Part shown: positions 7,908 through 15,942 of the stretch, in pieces
Layout of the letters: each line of letters opens with the position of its first letter
Position numbering within the stretch: the first letter of the stretch is position 1
Assembly (NCBI GenBank): GCA_046349435.1
Contig: JAXMCI010000018.1
Coordinates: 1-64,000 of the forward strand
DNA length: 64,000 nucleotides
Reading direction: 5' to 3'
DNA from: JAXMCI01 sp046349435
GTDB lineage: Bacteria; Pseudomonadota; Alphaproteobacteria; Dongiales; Dongiaceae
Notes under the pieces: model-generated
What the model was told of the DNA's origin: nothing
Database searches by the model: none
The model's input: only the letters and a program-made list of their open reading frames with translations
Position numbers and translations under genes: made by a program

Positions 7908-8786
7908 ATGGCCTCGCGCGACATCGTCCAGTACCGCTCGCCGCTGCGCCGCGCGCTCTCGGTGCTGACCGTGCTGTTCCTGATCGCCTACACGGTCTGG
8001 ACGGTGCTGCCGCTCTTCATCATGTTCGTCTCCTCCTTCAAGGACCTGCTCGAGGCCTTCCAGCTGCCGGCGGTCGGCGACTGGGCCGGGATCGGCATCT
8101 TCTTCAACTTCACCCCGACCGTCGCGCACTACGTCAACCTGTTCGAGAACAACAATTTCAGCGTCTACTTCCTGAACAGCCTGGTGGCCGCGCTGGGCTC
8201 CGCGCTGGTCTCCGTGGTGCTCGGCGCCTCGGCCGCCTACGCCCTGTCGCGCTCCGAGTTCCGCGGCAAGAAGGACCTGCTGTTCTGGATCATCTCGACG
8301 CGCATGGCGCCGGTCGTGGCGGTGCTGGTGCCGCTCTACGCCATCTTCCGCTCGGCCGGGCTGATCGGCACGCTGCCCGGGCTGGTGCTGGCCTACACCA
8401 CCTTCAACCTGCCCTTCGCCATCTGGATCCTGAAGGGCTTCTTCGACAACGTGCCCTACGCCATCGAGGAAGCGGCGATGTGCGACGGCTGCAACCGCCT
8501 GCAGGCGATGCGCGAGATCCTGCCGCTGGTGGCGCCGGGCGTCGGCGCCTTCCTGGTGCTCTGCGTGCTGTTCGCCTGGAACGACTTCCTGTTCGCCTCG
8601 ATCATCGGCAGCGGCGGCGCCAAGACGCTGCCGCCGGCCACCCGCGAGCTGGTGCAGCCGCAGAACATCCAGTGGGGCAGCATCATGGCGGCGGGGGTGG
8701 TCACCACCGTGCCGATGCTGCTGCTCGGGCTGCTCATCCGGCGCTATCTCGTCACCGGCCTCACCATGGGCGCGGTGCGCGAATGA
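7908..8786 (+). CDS. ABC transporter permease, sugar/polyol type (subunit 2)
   Basis: A 292-residue MalG/UgpE-like inner-membrane protein with six predicted helices. The first, VLFLIAYTVWTVLPLFIMFV, starts near residue 24. The EAA loop is well kept: AIEEAAMCDGCNRLQAMREI followed by LPLVAPG (about 184-212). A further segment, AYALSRSEFRGKKD, is typical of the family. It is the second channel subunit of the operon's importer. The gap to the ATPase gene is 36 bases and holds a GGCAAGAGAG ribosome binding site for that gene. Confidence 0.9.
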   Translation: MASRDIVQYRSPLRRALSVLTVLFLIAYTVWTVLPLFIMFVSSFKDLLEAFQLPAVGDWAGIGIFFNFTPTVAHYVNLFENNNFSVYFLNSLVAALGSALVSVVLGASAAYALSRSEFRGKKDLLFWIISTRMAPVVAVLVPLYAIFRSAGLIGTLPGLVLAYTTFNLPFAIWILKGFFDNVPYAIEEAAMCDGCNRLQAMREILPLVAPGVGAFLVLCVLFAWNDFLFASIIGSGGAKTLPPATRELVQPQNIQWGSIMAAGVVTTVPMLLLGLLIRRYLVTGLTMGAVRE

Positions 8787-8822
8787 GCCCCGCCCGTTCC
8801 ACCTCCTGACGGCAAGAGAGCG

Positions 8823-9923
8823 ATGGCCTCGGTAACCCTGAAGAGCGTCTGGAAGTACTACGGAAAGACGGTCGCGGTGCGCGATCTCGACCTGGAGTGC
8901 GCCGACAACTCGTTCCTCTGCATCCTCGGGCCGTCGGGCTGCGGCAAGTCCTCGACGCTGCGCATGCTGGCCGGGCTGGAGCACATCAGCGCCGGCGACG
9001 TGCTGTTCGACGCACAGCGGGTCAACGACCTGCCGCCGGCGGCGCGCGACATCGCCATGGTGTTCGAGAACTACGCGCTCTACCCGCACAAGACGGTCTA
9101 CGACAACATCGCCAACCCGCTCAGGCTGCGCAACATCACCGGGGCGGCGGCAGAGGCCAAGGTGAAGAAGGCGGCCGAGATGCTGGAGATCGGCCACCTC
9201 CTGCAGCGCAAGCCGCAGGAGCTCTCCGGCGGCCAGAAGCAGCGCGTGGCGATCGGCCGTGCCATCGTGCGCGAGCCGCGGCTGTTCCTGTTCGACGAGC
9301 CGATCGCCCATCTCGACGCCAAGCTGCGCGCCCACATGCGCGGCGAGCTGAAGCACCTGCAGCGCGAGCTCGGCACCACGACCATCTACGTGACGCACGA
9401 CCAGATGGAGGCCCTCTCCATGGCCGACCAGATCGCCGTCATGCACCAGGGCGTGCTGCAGCAGCTCGGCACGCCCGAGCAGATCTACAACCAGCCGGTC
9501 AACGAGTGGGTGGCGGGCTTCGTCGGCGACCCGCCGATGAACTTCCTCGACTGCACGCTGGAGAGCCGCGACGGCCGCACCGCCGCCTGCCGGTCCTTCA
9601 TGCGCGTGCCGCTGACGCCGCAGCATGCCCGGCTGATCGCCGAGGCCGGCGCGCCGGCCAAGCTGCGGCTCGGGGTCCGCCCCGACGACCTCGCCATCGC
9701 GCTCGGCGCCGGGGGCGGCGAGGACGGGCTCAGGGGCGAGATCTTCGTGGTCGAGCCGGTCGGCGGCGACACGCTGGTCGACGTCAAGCTCGCCGAGGGC
9801 GAGCGCGTGCTGGTCCGCAGCCGCGCCGCCTTCCGCGCCGAGCCCGGCACGCCCTGCACCGTGACGGCCAATGCCGAGCGGCTGCACCTCTTCGCGCCGC
9901 AGGACGGGCGCGCCTACTTCTGA
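8823..9923 (+). CDS. ABC transporter ATPase, UgpC/MalK type
   Basis: A 366-residue nucleotide-binding subunit with all motifs intact: Walker A GPSGCGKSS (about 38-46), Q-loop-like VFENYALYPH, signature LSGGQKQR (about 135-142), Walker B LFLFDEP (about 155-161), D-loop AHLDAKLR and H-loop THDQ (about 190). A C-terminal OB-fold regulatory domain (about 240-366, GVRPDDLAI) places it with the MalK/UgpC group. The DEPIAHLDAKLR form is also common in glycerol-type importers. It energises the importer encoded by the three preceding genes and is followed after 34 bases by acoA. Confidence 0.92.
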   Translation: MASVTLKSVWKYYGKTVAVRDLDLECADNSFLCILGPSGCGKSSTLRMLAGLEHISAGDVLFDAQRVNDLPPAARDIAMVFENYALYPHKTVYDNIANPLRLRNITGAAAEAKVKKAAEMLEIGHLLQRKPQELSGGQKQRVAIGRAIVREPRLFLFDEPIAHLDAKLRAHMRGELKHLQRELGTTTIYVTHDQMEALSMADQIAVMHQGVLQQLGTPEQIYNQPVNEWVAGFVGDPPMNFLDCTLESRDGRTAACRSFMRVPLTPQHARLIAEAGAPAKLRLGVRPDDLAIALGAGGGEDGLRGEIFVVEPVGGDTLVDVKLAEGERVLVRSRAAFRAEPGTPCTVTANAERLHLFAPQDGRAYF

Positions 9924-9957
9924 CCCCTTTCCCATTCGCGAGCACCGGGAGGAGAGC

Positions 9958-10932
9958 ATGCTGCAGCTGAACCGTACGGAGATGAGGGAGGCCTATCGGC
10001 GGATGCGCACGATCCGCGAGTTCGAGGAGCGGCTGCATGTCGAGTTCTCGAACGGCCAGATCCCCGGCTTCGTGCATCTCTATGCCGGCGAGGAGGCGAG
10101 CGCGGTCGGCGTCTGCCAGCAGCTGCGCGCCGACGGCGACTACATCGCCAGCACCCATCGCGGCCATGGCCACTGCATCGCCAAGGGCTGCGACGTCGAG
10201 GCGATGATGCTGGAGATCTTCGGCAAGGAGGGCGGGCTCTGCAAGGGCAAGGGCGGCTCGATGCACATCGCCGACCTCGACAAGGGCATGATGGGCGCCA
10301 ACGGCATCGTCGGCGGCGGCCCGCCGCTGGTCTGCGGCGCGGCGCTGGCCGCCAAGACGCTCGACACCGGCGGCGTGGCGATCGCCTTCGTCGGCGATGG
10401 CGGCTCCAACCAGGGCACCACCTTCGAGGCGATGAACTTCGCCTCGATCCTCAAGCTGCCGGCGATCTTCATCTTCGAGAACAACGGCTACGCCGAATCG
10501 ACGCCGACCGCCTACTCGGTGCCCTGCGGCGACATCGCCAAGCGCGCCGAGGGCTTCGGCATGCCCGGCAAGATCGTCGACGGGCACGATTTCTTCGCCG
10601 TCTACGAGGCGGCGCAGGAGGCGATCGAGCGGGCGCGGGCCGGCGAGGGGCCGACCCTGCTCGAGTTCAAGCTCAACCGCTACTACGGCCATTTCGAGGG
10701 CGACGCCCAGACCTACCGCGGCAAGGACGAGGTCAAGCGGCTGCGCGACCAGAAGGACTGCCTCGCCCTGTTCCGCGTGCGGATCACCGAGACCGGCCTG
10801 CTCGAGCCGGCCGAGCTCGACGCCATCGACGAGGAGGCCCGGGCGCTGATCGACGCGGCGGTGGTCAGGGCCAAGGCGGCGCCCTACCCGGCGCCCGACA
10901 GCCTGCTCACCGACGTCTACAACACCTACTGA
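9958..10932 (+). CDS. acoA: Acetoin dehydrogenase E1 component, alpha subunit
   Basis: A 324-residue thiamin-diphosphate-dependent E1 alpha subunit. The ATG at 9958 follows GGGAGGAG. The TPP/Mg motif begins at GDGGSNQG (146-153) and ends at ENNGYAE (174-180), the classic GDG...NN spacing. Substrate-channel residues THRGHGH (66-72) are also typical. With AcoB it decarboxylates and cleaves acetoin, passing the acetyl group to the lipoyl arm of AcoC and releasing acetaldehyde. Pyruvate and branched-chain E1 alpha subunits are related. The AcoR gene, the AcoB partner and the hydrolase-type AcoC make acetoin the best assignment. Confidence 0.92.
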   Translation: MLQLNRTEMREAYRRMRTIREFEERLHVEFSNGQIPGFVHLYAGEEASAVGVCQQLRADGDYIASTHRGHGHCIAKGCDVEAMMLEIFGKEGGLCKGKGGSMHIADLDKGMMGANGIVGGGPPLVCGAALAAKTLDTGGVAIAFVGDGGSNQGTTFEAMNFASILKLPAIFIFENNGYAESTPTAYSVPCGDIAKRAEGFGMPGKIVDGHDFFAVYEAAQEAIERARAGEGPTLLEFKLNRYYGHFEGDAQTYRGKDEVKRLRDQKDCLALFRVRITETGLLEPAELDAIDEEARALIDAAVVRAKAAPYPAPDSLLTDVYNTY

Positions 10933-10950
10933 GCCTGGGGAGAGAGAACC

Positions 10951-11970
10951 ATGGCGAGAAAGCTTTCCTTCCGGCAGGCGGTCAACGAGGCGCTGTCGCA
11001 GGAGATGACGCGCGACCCGCGGGTCATCGTGATGGGCGAGGACGTCGCCGGCGGCATGAAGGCGCCGGGCGAGCAGGATGCCTGGGGCGGGCCGCTCGGC
11101 GTCACCAAGGGCCTCTACAGCAAGTTCGGGCCGAAGCGGGTGATCGACACGCCGATCAGCGAATCGGCCTTCATCGGCGCGGCGGTCGGCGCTGCCACGG
11201 CCGGCCTCAGGCCGGTCGCCGAGCTGATGTTCGTCGACTTCATGGGCGTCTGCTTCGACCAGATCTTCAACCAGGCCGCCAAGTTCCGCTACATGTTCGG
11301 CGGCAAGGCGACGACCCCGGTGGTGATCCGCTGCATGATCGGCGGCGGCTTCCGCGCCGCCGCGCAGCACTCGCAGTGCCTCTACAACGTCTTCACCCAC
11401 ATCCCCGGGCTGAAGTGCGTGGTGCCCTCCTCGGCCTACGAGGCCAAGGGCCTGCTGATCCAGTCGATCCGCGACGACGATCCCGTCATGTTCTTCGAGC
11501 ACAAGATGCTCTACGACGTCGAGGAGGACGTCCCCGAGGACAGCTACGCGCTGCCCTTCGGCGAGGCCAACGTGCTGCGCGACGGCGACCACGCCACCAT
11601 CGTGGCGCTCGGCCGCATGGTCGGGCAGTCGATGGTGGCCGCCCAGGCGCTCGCCAAGGAGGGCATCGAGTGCGAGGTGATCGATCCCCGCACCACCTCG
11701 CCGTTCGACGAGGACACCATCCTGGAGAGCGTCGAGCGGACCGGCCGGCTCGTCGTGGTCGACGAGTCCAACCCGCGCTGCAGCATGGCGACCGACATCG
11801 CGGCGCTCGCCGCCGAGCGCGCCTTCCGCGCCCTCAAGGAGCCGGTCAGGCTGGTCACCGCGCCGCATACGCCGGTGCCGTTCTCGCCGGCGCTGGAGGA
11901 CCTCTATCTGCCCAACGCCGACAAGATCGCCGCGGCGGTGCGCTCGATCGCCCGGAGCAAGGCGGCGTGA
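10951..11970 (+). CDS. acoB: Acetoin dehydrogenase E1 component, beta subunit
   Basis: A 339-residue transketolase-like E1 beta subunit starting 18 bases after acoA, with GGGGAGAGAG upstream. Landmarks are VIVMGEDVAGG (about 26-36), the cofactor-contact segment DTPISESAFIGAA and PVVIRCMIGGG, and a C-terminal transketolase domain (about 205-330, EVIDPRTTSPFD). It pairs with AcoA to form the alpha2beta2 E1. Its stop overlaps the GTG start of acoC (GTGA), pointing to translational coupling. Confidence 0.93.
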   Translation: MARKLSFRQAVNEALSQEMTRDPRVIVMGEDVAGGMKAPGEQDAWGGPLGVTKGLYSKFGPKRVIDTPISESAFIGAAVGAATAGLRPVAELMFVDFMGVCFDQIFNQAAKFRYMFGGKATTPVVIRCMIGGGFRAAAQHSQCLYNVFTHIPGLKCVVPSSAYEAKGLLIQSIRDDDPVMFFEHKMLYDVEEDVPEDSYALPFGEANVLRDGDHATIVALGRMVGQSMVAAQALAKEGIECEVIDPRTTSPFDEDTILESVERTGRLVVVDESNPRCSMATDIAALAAERAFRALKEPVRLVTAPHTPVPFSPALEDLYLPNADKIAAAVRSIARSKAA

Positions 11971-13082
11971 GCGGGGAGATCCAGGCCATCGTCATGCCCA
12001 AATGGGGCCTGGCGATGCAGGAAGGCACGCTGCTGAAGTGGCTGGTCTCCGAGGGGGACGCCATCCGGCCGGGGCAGGAGATCTGCGACATCGAGACCAG
12101 CAAGATCACCAACGCGCTGGAATCGACCGTCTCCGGCACGCTGGTCCGCCGCGTCGTCGAGGAGGGCACGTTGCTGCCGGTGGGCGCCCTGATGGGCGTG
12201 GTGACGGAGGGCGCGGTCGACGGGGCCGCGATCGACGCCTTCGTCGCCCGCTTCGAGGAGGCGTTCGCCGCCGCCGCCAAGGAGCAGGCGGCGGCCGGCC
12301 CGAGCAACCGCTCGGTCGAGGTCGGCGGCGTCGCGATCAACTACGTCGCGATGGGCGAGGGCGGCGAGCCGGTGGTCTTCCTGCACGGCTTCGGTGGCGA
12401 CCTCAACAGCTGGATGTTCAACCAGCCGGAGATCGCCGCGGCCCGCGCCACCTACGCGCTCGACCTGCCCGGCCACGGCGCCTCGGCCAAGCGGGTGGCC
12501 GACGGCTCGGTCGCCGGGCTGGCCGGGGTGGTGGCGGGGTTCCTCGACGCGCTCGCCATCGAGCGGGCGCACCTGGTCGGCCACTCGCTCGGCGGCGCCA
12601 TCGCGCTGGCGCTGGCGCTGGAGCGGCCGGCCCGGGTCGCCTCGCTGACGCTGGTCGCCGGCGCCGGCCTCGGGCCGGAGATCAACATCGACTACATCCA
12701 GGGCTTCATCGCCGCCGGCGGGCGGCGCGACATCAAGCCGAAGCTCGAGATGCTGTTCGCCGATCCCTCGCTGGTCACCCGCGACATGATCGACGAGGTG
12801 CTGAAGTACAAGCGCCTCGACGGCGTCGACGCCGCCCTCAAGGCGATCGCCGCCGCCGCCTTCGCCGGCGGCCGCCAGGCGACGGTCCTGCGCGACCGGC
12901 TGGGCGAGGTCGAGGTGCCGGTCCAGGTCGTGGCGGGCGCCCAGGACCGCATCATCCCGCCGGCCCACGCCGAGGGACTGCCCGGCAACGTCGCCGTGCA
13001 CCGCCTCGGCAATGCCGGCCACATGCCGCACATGGAGGCGGCCGGCGACGTCAACCGCCTGCTCGCCGCGCTGCCGGGGTAG
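11967..13082 (+). CDS. acoC: Acetoin dehydrogenase E2: lipoyl domain fused to alpha/beta hydrolase
   Basis: A 371-residue protein starting at GTG, overlapping acoB's stop. Residues about 4-80 are a biotinyl/lipoyl domain with the lipoyl lysine in DIETSKI (Lys46). After a short linker, an alpha/beta-hydrolase domain (about 117-370) carries the oxyanion segment HGFGGD, nucleophile elbow GHSLGG (Ser207), acid QDRI (Asp327) and GNAGHMPH (His352). This architecture, with a hydrolase in place of the classical acyltransferase, is the known Pseudomonas/Cupriavidus AcoC form. It receives the acetyl group from E1 and yields acetyl-CoA. No dihydrolipoamide dehydrogenase gene (acoL) follows, so E3 must come from elsewhere in the genome. 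Confidence 0.92.
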   Translation: MSGEIQAIVMPKWGLAMQEGTLLKWLVSEGDAIRPGQEICDIETSKITNALESTVSGTLVRRVVEEGTLLPVGALMGVVTEGAVDGAAIDAFVARFEEAFAAAAKEQAAAGPSNRSVEVGGVAINYVAMGEGGEPVVFLHGFGGDLNSWMFNQPEIAAARATYALDLPGHGASAKRVADGSVAGLAGVVAGFLDALAIERAHLVGHSLGGAIALALALERPARVASLTLVAGAGLGPEINIDYIQGFIAAGGRRDIKPKLEMLFADPSLVTRDMIDEVLKYKRLDGVDAALKAIAAAAFAGGRQATVLRDRLGEVEVPVQVVAGAQDRIIPPAHAEGLPGNVAVHRLGNAGHMPHMEAAGDVNRLLAALPG

Positions 13083-13116
13083 GAGGCTCCTCTCCCCTTG
13101 CCGCGCGGGCCTCAAG

Positions 13117-13145
13117 CCTCGCCCTGAGCCTGTCGAAGGGCGAGG
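13117..13145. repeat. REP-like palindrome at the end of the aco operon
   Basis: CCTCGCCCT (13117-13125) pairs with AGGGCGAGG (13137-13145) around GAGCCTGTCGA. The core CCCTGAGCCTGTCGAAGGG is a palindromic sequence found between genes in many proteobacteria. Lying between convergent genes, it may also act as a bidirectional terminator. It is the only copy I found in this window. Confidence 0.65.
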
Positions 13146-13164
13146 TCGGCACGGCCGTGCCGCG

Positions 13165-13458
13165 TCAGCTTCCGCCGCGGACCGCCTGCAGGATGGCGTG
13201 GGCGAGCAGCTGCTCGACCGGCTGGCCGTGCTCCGGCGGCTCGCCGAGCACGGTCGCCTTGAAGGCGGCGACGCGCTGGTCGCGGCCGAGCGCCGACAGG
13301 CCGGCCCAGGGCTGCGCGCCGCGCTGATGCAGCTCGCAGACGGCGGCATGGTGCAGCCGTGCCGCGTCGCGCCACTGCCGGTCGGTGGTGAGCGGCACGA
13401 CCCTGCCCGAAACGGCCAGCCCTGCCGCCGACGCCCCATGCCGCATCACCGCTGCCAT
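13165..13458 (-). CDS. Small hypothetical protein
   Basis: A 97-residue cytosolic protein without recognised domain, signal peptide or membrane segment. The predicted product is helical and balanced in composition (RQWRDAARLHHAAV, GRDQRVAAFKATVLGE), unlike the Arg/Pro-rich shadow frames around it. A GAGGCGGG stretch precedes the ATG complementary to 13456-13458. It is convergent with acoC, and nothing around it suggests a role. Confidence 0.45.
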   Translation of the reverse strand: MAAVMRHGASAAGLAVSGRVVPLTTDRQWRDAARLHHAAVCELHQRGAQPWAGLSALGRDQRVAAFKATVLGEPPEHGQPVEQLLAHAILQAVRGGS

Positions 13459-13923
13459 GGTACCCGCCTCGCATCCTTCGTCGTCGCAGCGGTTAGCATG
13501 CCGCCGGCCCCGGGCGATTGATCCAGCGCAACGGCCGGTGCCTCCACCCGTGTCCCGACGGGATATGTGACGCCGATCTCATCTGCCGGCCACCGCCCGG
13601 AGAGGTAGCCTGCGGCAGATTGCCCATCGCCGAGACGTCGCTGGTTCGCGTGGCCTCGGTCGAGGCGACGGCGCCCGATGACCCCGCCGCTCGCATTCGC
13701 CGGCCGCACGAGCCCGGCGGCGGTTCTGGGAGGCGCCGCCGCCGGCGCTCGGCCGCGCCGGCATGGCCCCGGCAGCACGCCTCCGCCGCATGCCGGGCGG
13801 CTTTGGGACATTGTGCATGCAACGTCCTTGAGCGCATCCCCGATCCCGGGCAAGATCGGCCGCCCGCAAGGGCCCGCTTCGACGGGCCGGCGGAACCGGG
13901 GACCAAGAATCGCGGAGGGGGCC
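13459..13923. other. Promoter-containing gap before the polyamine-type importer operon
   Basis: I see no gene in these 465 bases. Long open frames are low-complexity shadows. A lower-GC patch near 13803-13826 (GGGACATTGTGCATGCAACG) contains the palindrome TGCATGCA. It is a possible operator for the downstream operon, but no -35/-10 pair is convincing. Confidence 0.35.
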
Positions 13924-15027
13924 ATGTCCTGTTGGCTGCGGCGTCTGCTGCTGCTCGTCACTGTCGTCGTCGGCTGCGGCTGGGCGGGTGTCTCGCCGCG
14001 GGCCGCCCAGGTCACCCTCAACTATCTCGGCTGGTACGACGAGACGATCGCCAAGGTTCTCGACGAGTTCGAGGCGAAGTACCACATCAAGGTGAACTAC
14101 AAGAACTTCGAATCGAACGAGGAAGCCTTCAACATCATGCGGTCCGATCCGACCGCCTGGGACCTCGTCGCCGGGGACGGATACTGGCCGCAGCGCTATT
14201 TCGAGCAGGGCCTGACGCAGGAGTTCGATCCGGCGGGGCTGTCCAGCTGGGGCGAGCTCTATCCCGCGTTCCAGAAGTTCGCGAGCACCACCTGGGCGGG
14301 CAAGACCCCGGGCCGGATCGTCGCCTACCCCGGCACCTGGGGGAACTACCAGGTGACGGTGCTGAGCGGCAAGGTGGGCAAGCGGCTCGAGAGCTGGAAG
14401 GACCTCTGGGATCCCGCCTACAGGGGACGGATCCTGATCAGCGGCCAGGGCAACGAGATGCTGGCCCTCACGGCGCTCAGCCTGGGGACGCCGCTGAAGT
14501 CGGTCTACGACCTCTCGGCCGAGCAGCTCGGGCCCGTCACCGAGCGCCTCATCGCCCTCAAGCCGAATATCCGCAAGATCTATGCGAACGTCGACGAGAT
14601 CGGCGCCCTGATGAAGCAGCAGGACGCCTGGATCGCGCTGACCTGGTCGGCGGCGATGGCCAACGCGCTCACCGCGCAGGGCATTGCCGCGGAGGCCTAT
14701 GTGCCGGGCGGCAAGACGGTCGGCTGGGTCAACTGCGTGATGGTGACGGCCGGGACCGAGCACCGCGCCGAGGCCCTGCAGTTCCTCGATTTCCTCTACT
14801 CCAAGGGCATGCGCGAGGTGCGCTGGAAGGCGCTGCAGGTCGGGGACCATGTCGCCGAGGCGAACCGGGCCTTCGTCGAGGACCTCAAGGCGAACGGCGA
14901 GGCGGCGACCGTCGCCAAGCTCGACATGGAGCATCCCGAGGCGATCTTCGACATGGAGCTGTTCAAGGCTCCGAAGGACCTCGACGCCTATGTGAACGCC
15001 TGGAACCAGTGGATGGCCGCTCCCTGA
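13924..15027 (+). CDS. Polyamine-type ABC transporter substrate-binding protein
   Basis: A 367-residue PotD/PotF-like periplasmic protein. The ATG at 13924 follows GGAGGGGG. Residues 1-30 form a Sec signal (RRLLLLVTVVVGCG, cleavage near SPRAAQ). The mature start, VTLNYLGWYDETIAKVLDEF, and later SGQGNEMLAL, PNIRKIYANVDEIGALM and FLDFLYSKGM are typical of spermidine/putrescine-class proteins. This class also binds other amines, opines and amino-acid derivatives, so the ligand is open. It is the first of four adjoining genes forming a complete importer. Confidence 0.87.
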   Translation: MSCWLRRLLLLVTVVVGCGWAGVSPRAAQVTLNYLGWYDETIAKVLDEFEAKYHIKVNYKNFESNEEAFNIMRSDPTAWDLVAGDGYWPQRYFEQGLTQEFDPAGLSSWGELYPAFQKFASTTWAGKTPGRIVAYPGTWGNYQVTVLSGKVGKRLESWKDLWDPAYRGRILISGQGNEMLALTALSLGTPLKSVYDLSAEQLGPVTERLIALKPNIRKIYANVDEIGALMKQQDAWIALTWSAAMANALTAQGIAAEAYVPGGKTVGWVNCVMVTAGTEHRAEALQFLDFLYSKGMREVRWKALQVGDHVAEANRAFVEDLKANGEAATVAKLDMEHPEAIFDMELFKAPKDLDAYVNAWNQWMAAP

Positions 15028-15042
15028 GGCGGCGGCGCAGCG

Positions 15043-15942
15043 ATGGCGGGCGGGGGCCCGGGCCGCAGGCCCGCCCGCCAGGAGAAGGCCGATCTGCCGC
15101 CCCGCTGGGGGCTTCTGCCGCTGCTGCCTGCCCTCGCCATCCTGCTGGCTCTCTATGCCGGCCCGCTCGTCCTGATGCTGCTCTACAGCTTCTGGCGGGT
15201 GAAGAACTTCCGCATGGTGCCGGACTGGACCCTCGACAACTACGCGGCCTTTCTCTCCAATCCCGCCTATCTGCGGGTCTTCGCCCGGACCGTCGAGATG
15301 GCGGCGATCACCACGATCCTGGCGCTGGTCATCGCCTACCCCCTGGCCTGGTTCATCGCCAAGGTGGCGCGCCGCAGCAAGCTGCTGCTCGTCCTGCTGA
15401 TCGTGATCCCGTTCTGGACGAGCTTCGTGATCCGTGCCTATGCCTGGGCGACGATCCTCGGCGCCCGCGGCCTGGTGAACAGCCTGCTGATCTGGCTGGG
15501 GCTGGTTGACGATCCGGTCCAGGCACTGCTCTACAGCCCGACCTCCGTGGTGATCGGGCTGCTCTCGATCTACCTGCCCTTCATGGTGCTGTCGATCTAT
15601 GCCTCGCTGGAGCGGCTCGACGATCGCCTGATCGAGGCGGCGCGCGACCTCTATGCCGGCACGGCTCGCACCTGGTGCGCGGTGATCCTGCCGCTGACGC
15701 TTCCCGGCGCCGTCGTCGGCGCGCTCTTCGTCTTCATCCCGATCCTCGGCGAGTACGTCGTCCCGAGCCTGCTCGGCGGCGTCTCGGGATTCTTCATCAC
15801 CAACGTGATCGTGCAGCTCTTCGGCCAGTCCGGGCAATGGGGCCAGGGCTCGGCGATCGCCTTCACCATGCTGGCCTTCATCCTCCTGACGCTGTGGCTG
15901 CTCCGCCGCTTCGTCCGGACGGATGCGCTGTTCGCGCGATGA
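15043..15942 (+). CDS. Polyamine-type ABC transporter permease (PotB-like)
   Basis: A 299-residue inner-membrane permease with six predicted helices; the first is LLPLLPALAILLALYAGPLVLMLL (about 24-47). The EAA loop is LIEAARDLYAGTARTWCAVILP (about 197-218). The typical PotB signatures IVIPFWTSFVIRAYAW and PILGEYVVPSLLGG are present. Fifteen bases separate it from the binding-protein gene, and its TGA overlaps the ATG of the next permease (ATGA), so the two are translationally coupled. Confidence 0.92.
   Translation: MAGGGPGRRPARQEKADLPPRWGLLPLLPALAILLALYAGPLVLMLLYSFWRVKNFRMVPDWTLDNYAAFLSNPAYLRVFARTVEMAAITTILALVIAYPLAWFIAKVARRSKLLLVLLIVIPFWTSFVIRAYAWATILGARGLVNSLLIWLGLVDDPVQALLYSPTSVVIGLLSIYLPFMVLSIYASLERLDDRLIEAARDLYAGTARTWCAVILPLTLPGAVVGALFVFIPILGEYVVPSLLGGVSGFFITNVIVQLFGQSGQWGQGSAIAFTMLAFILLTLWLLRRFVRTDALFAR

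Noticed and set aside
5171..7924. A 917-codon open frame on the minus strand opposite the importer genes
   Set aside because: It is the GC-rich shadow of the binding-protein and permease genes: His/Asp/Val-rich, without domains, and opposite genes with clear families and ribosome binding sites.
13446..14021. A 191-codon minus-strand frame and a 663-codon plus-strand frame across the gap before the polyamine-type operon
   Set aside because: Composition is shadow-like, and the second overlaps the well-supported binding-protein gene in another frame.
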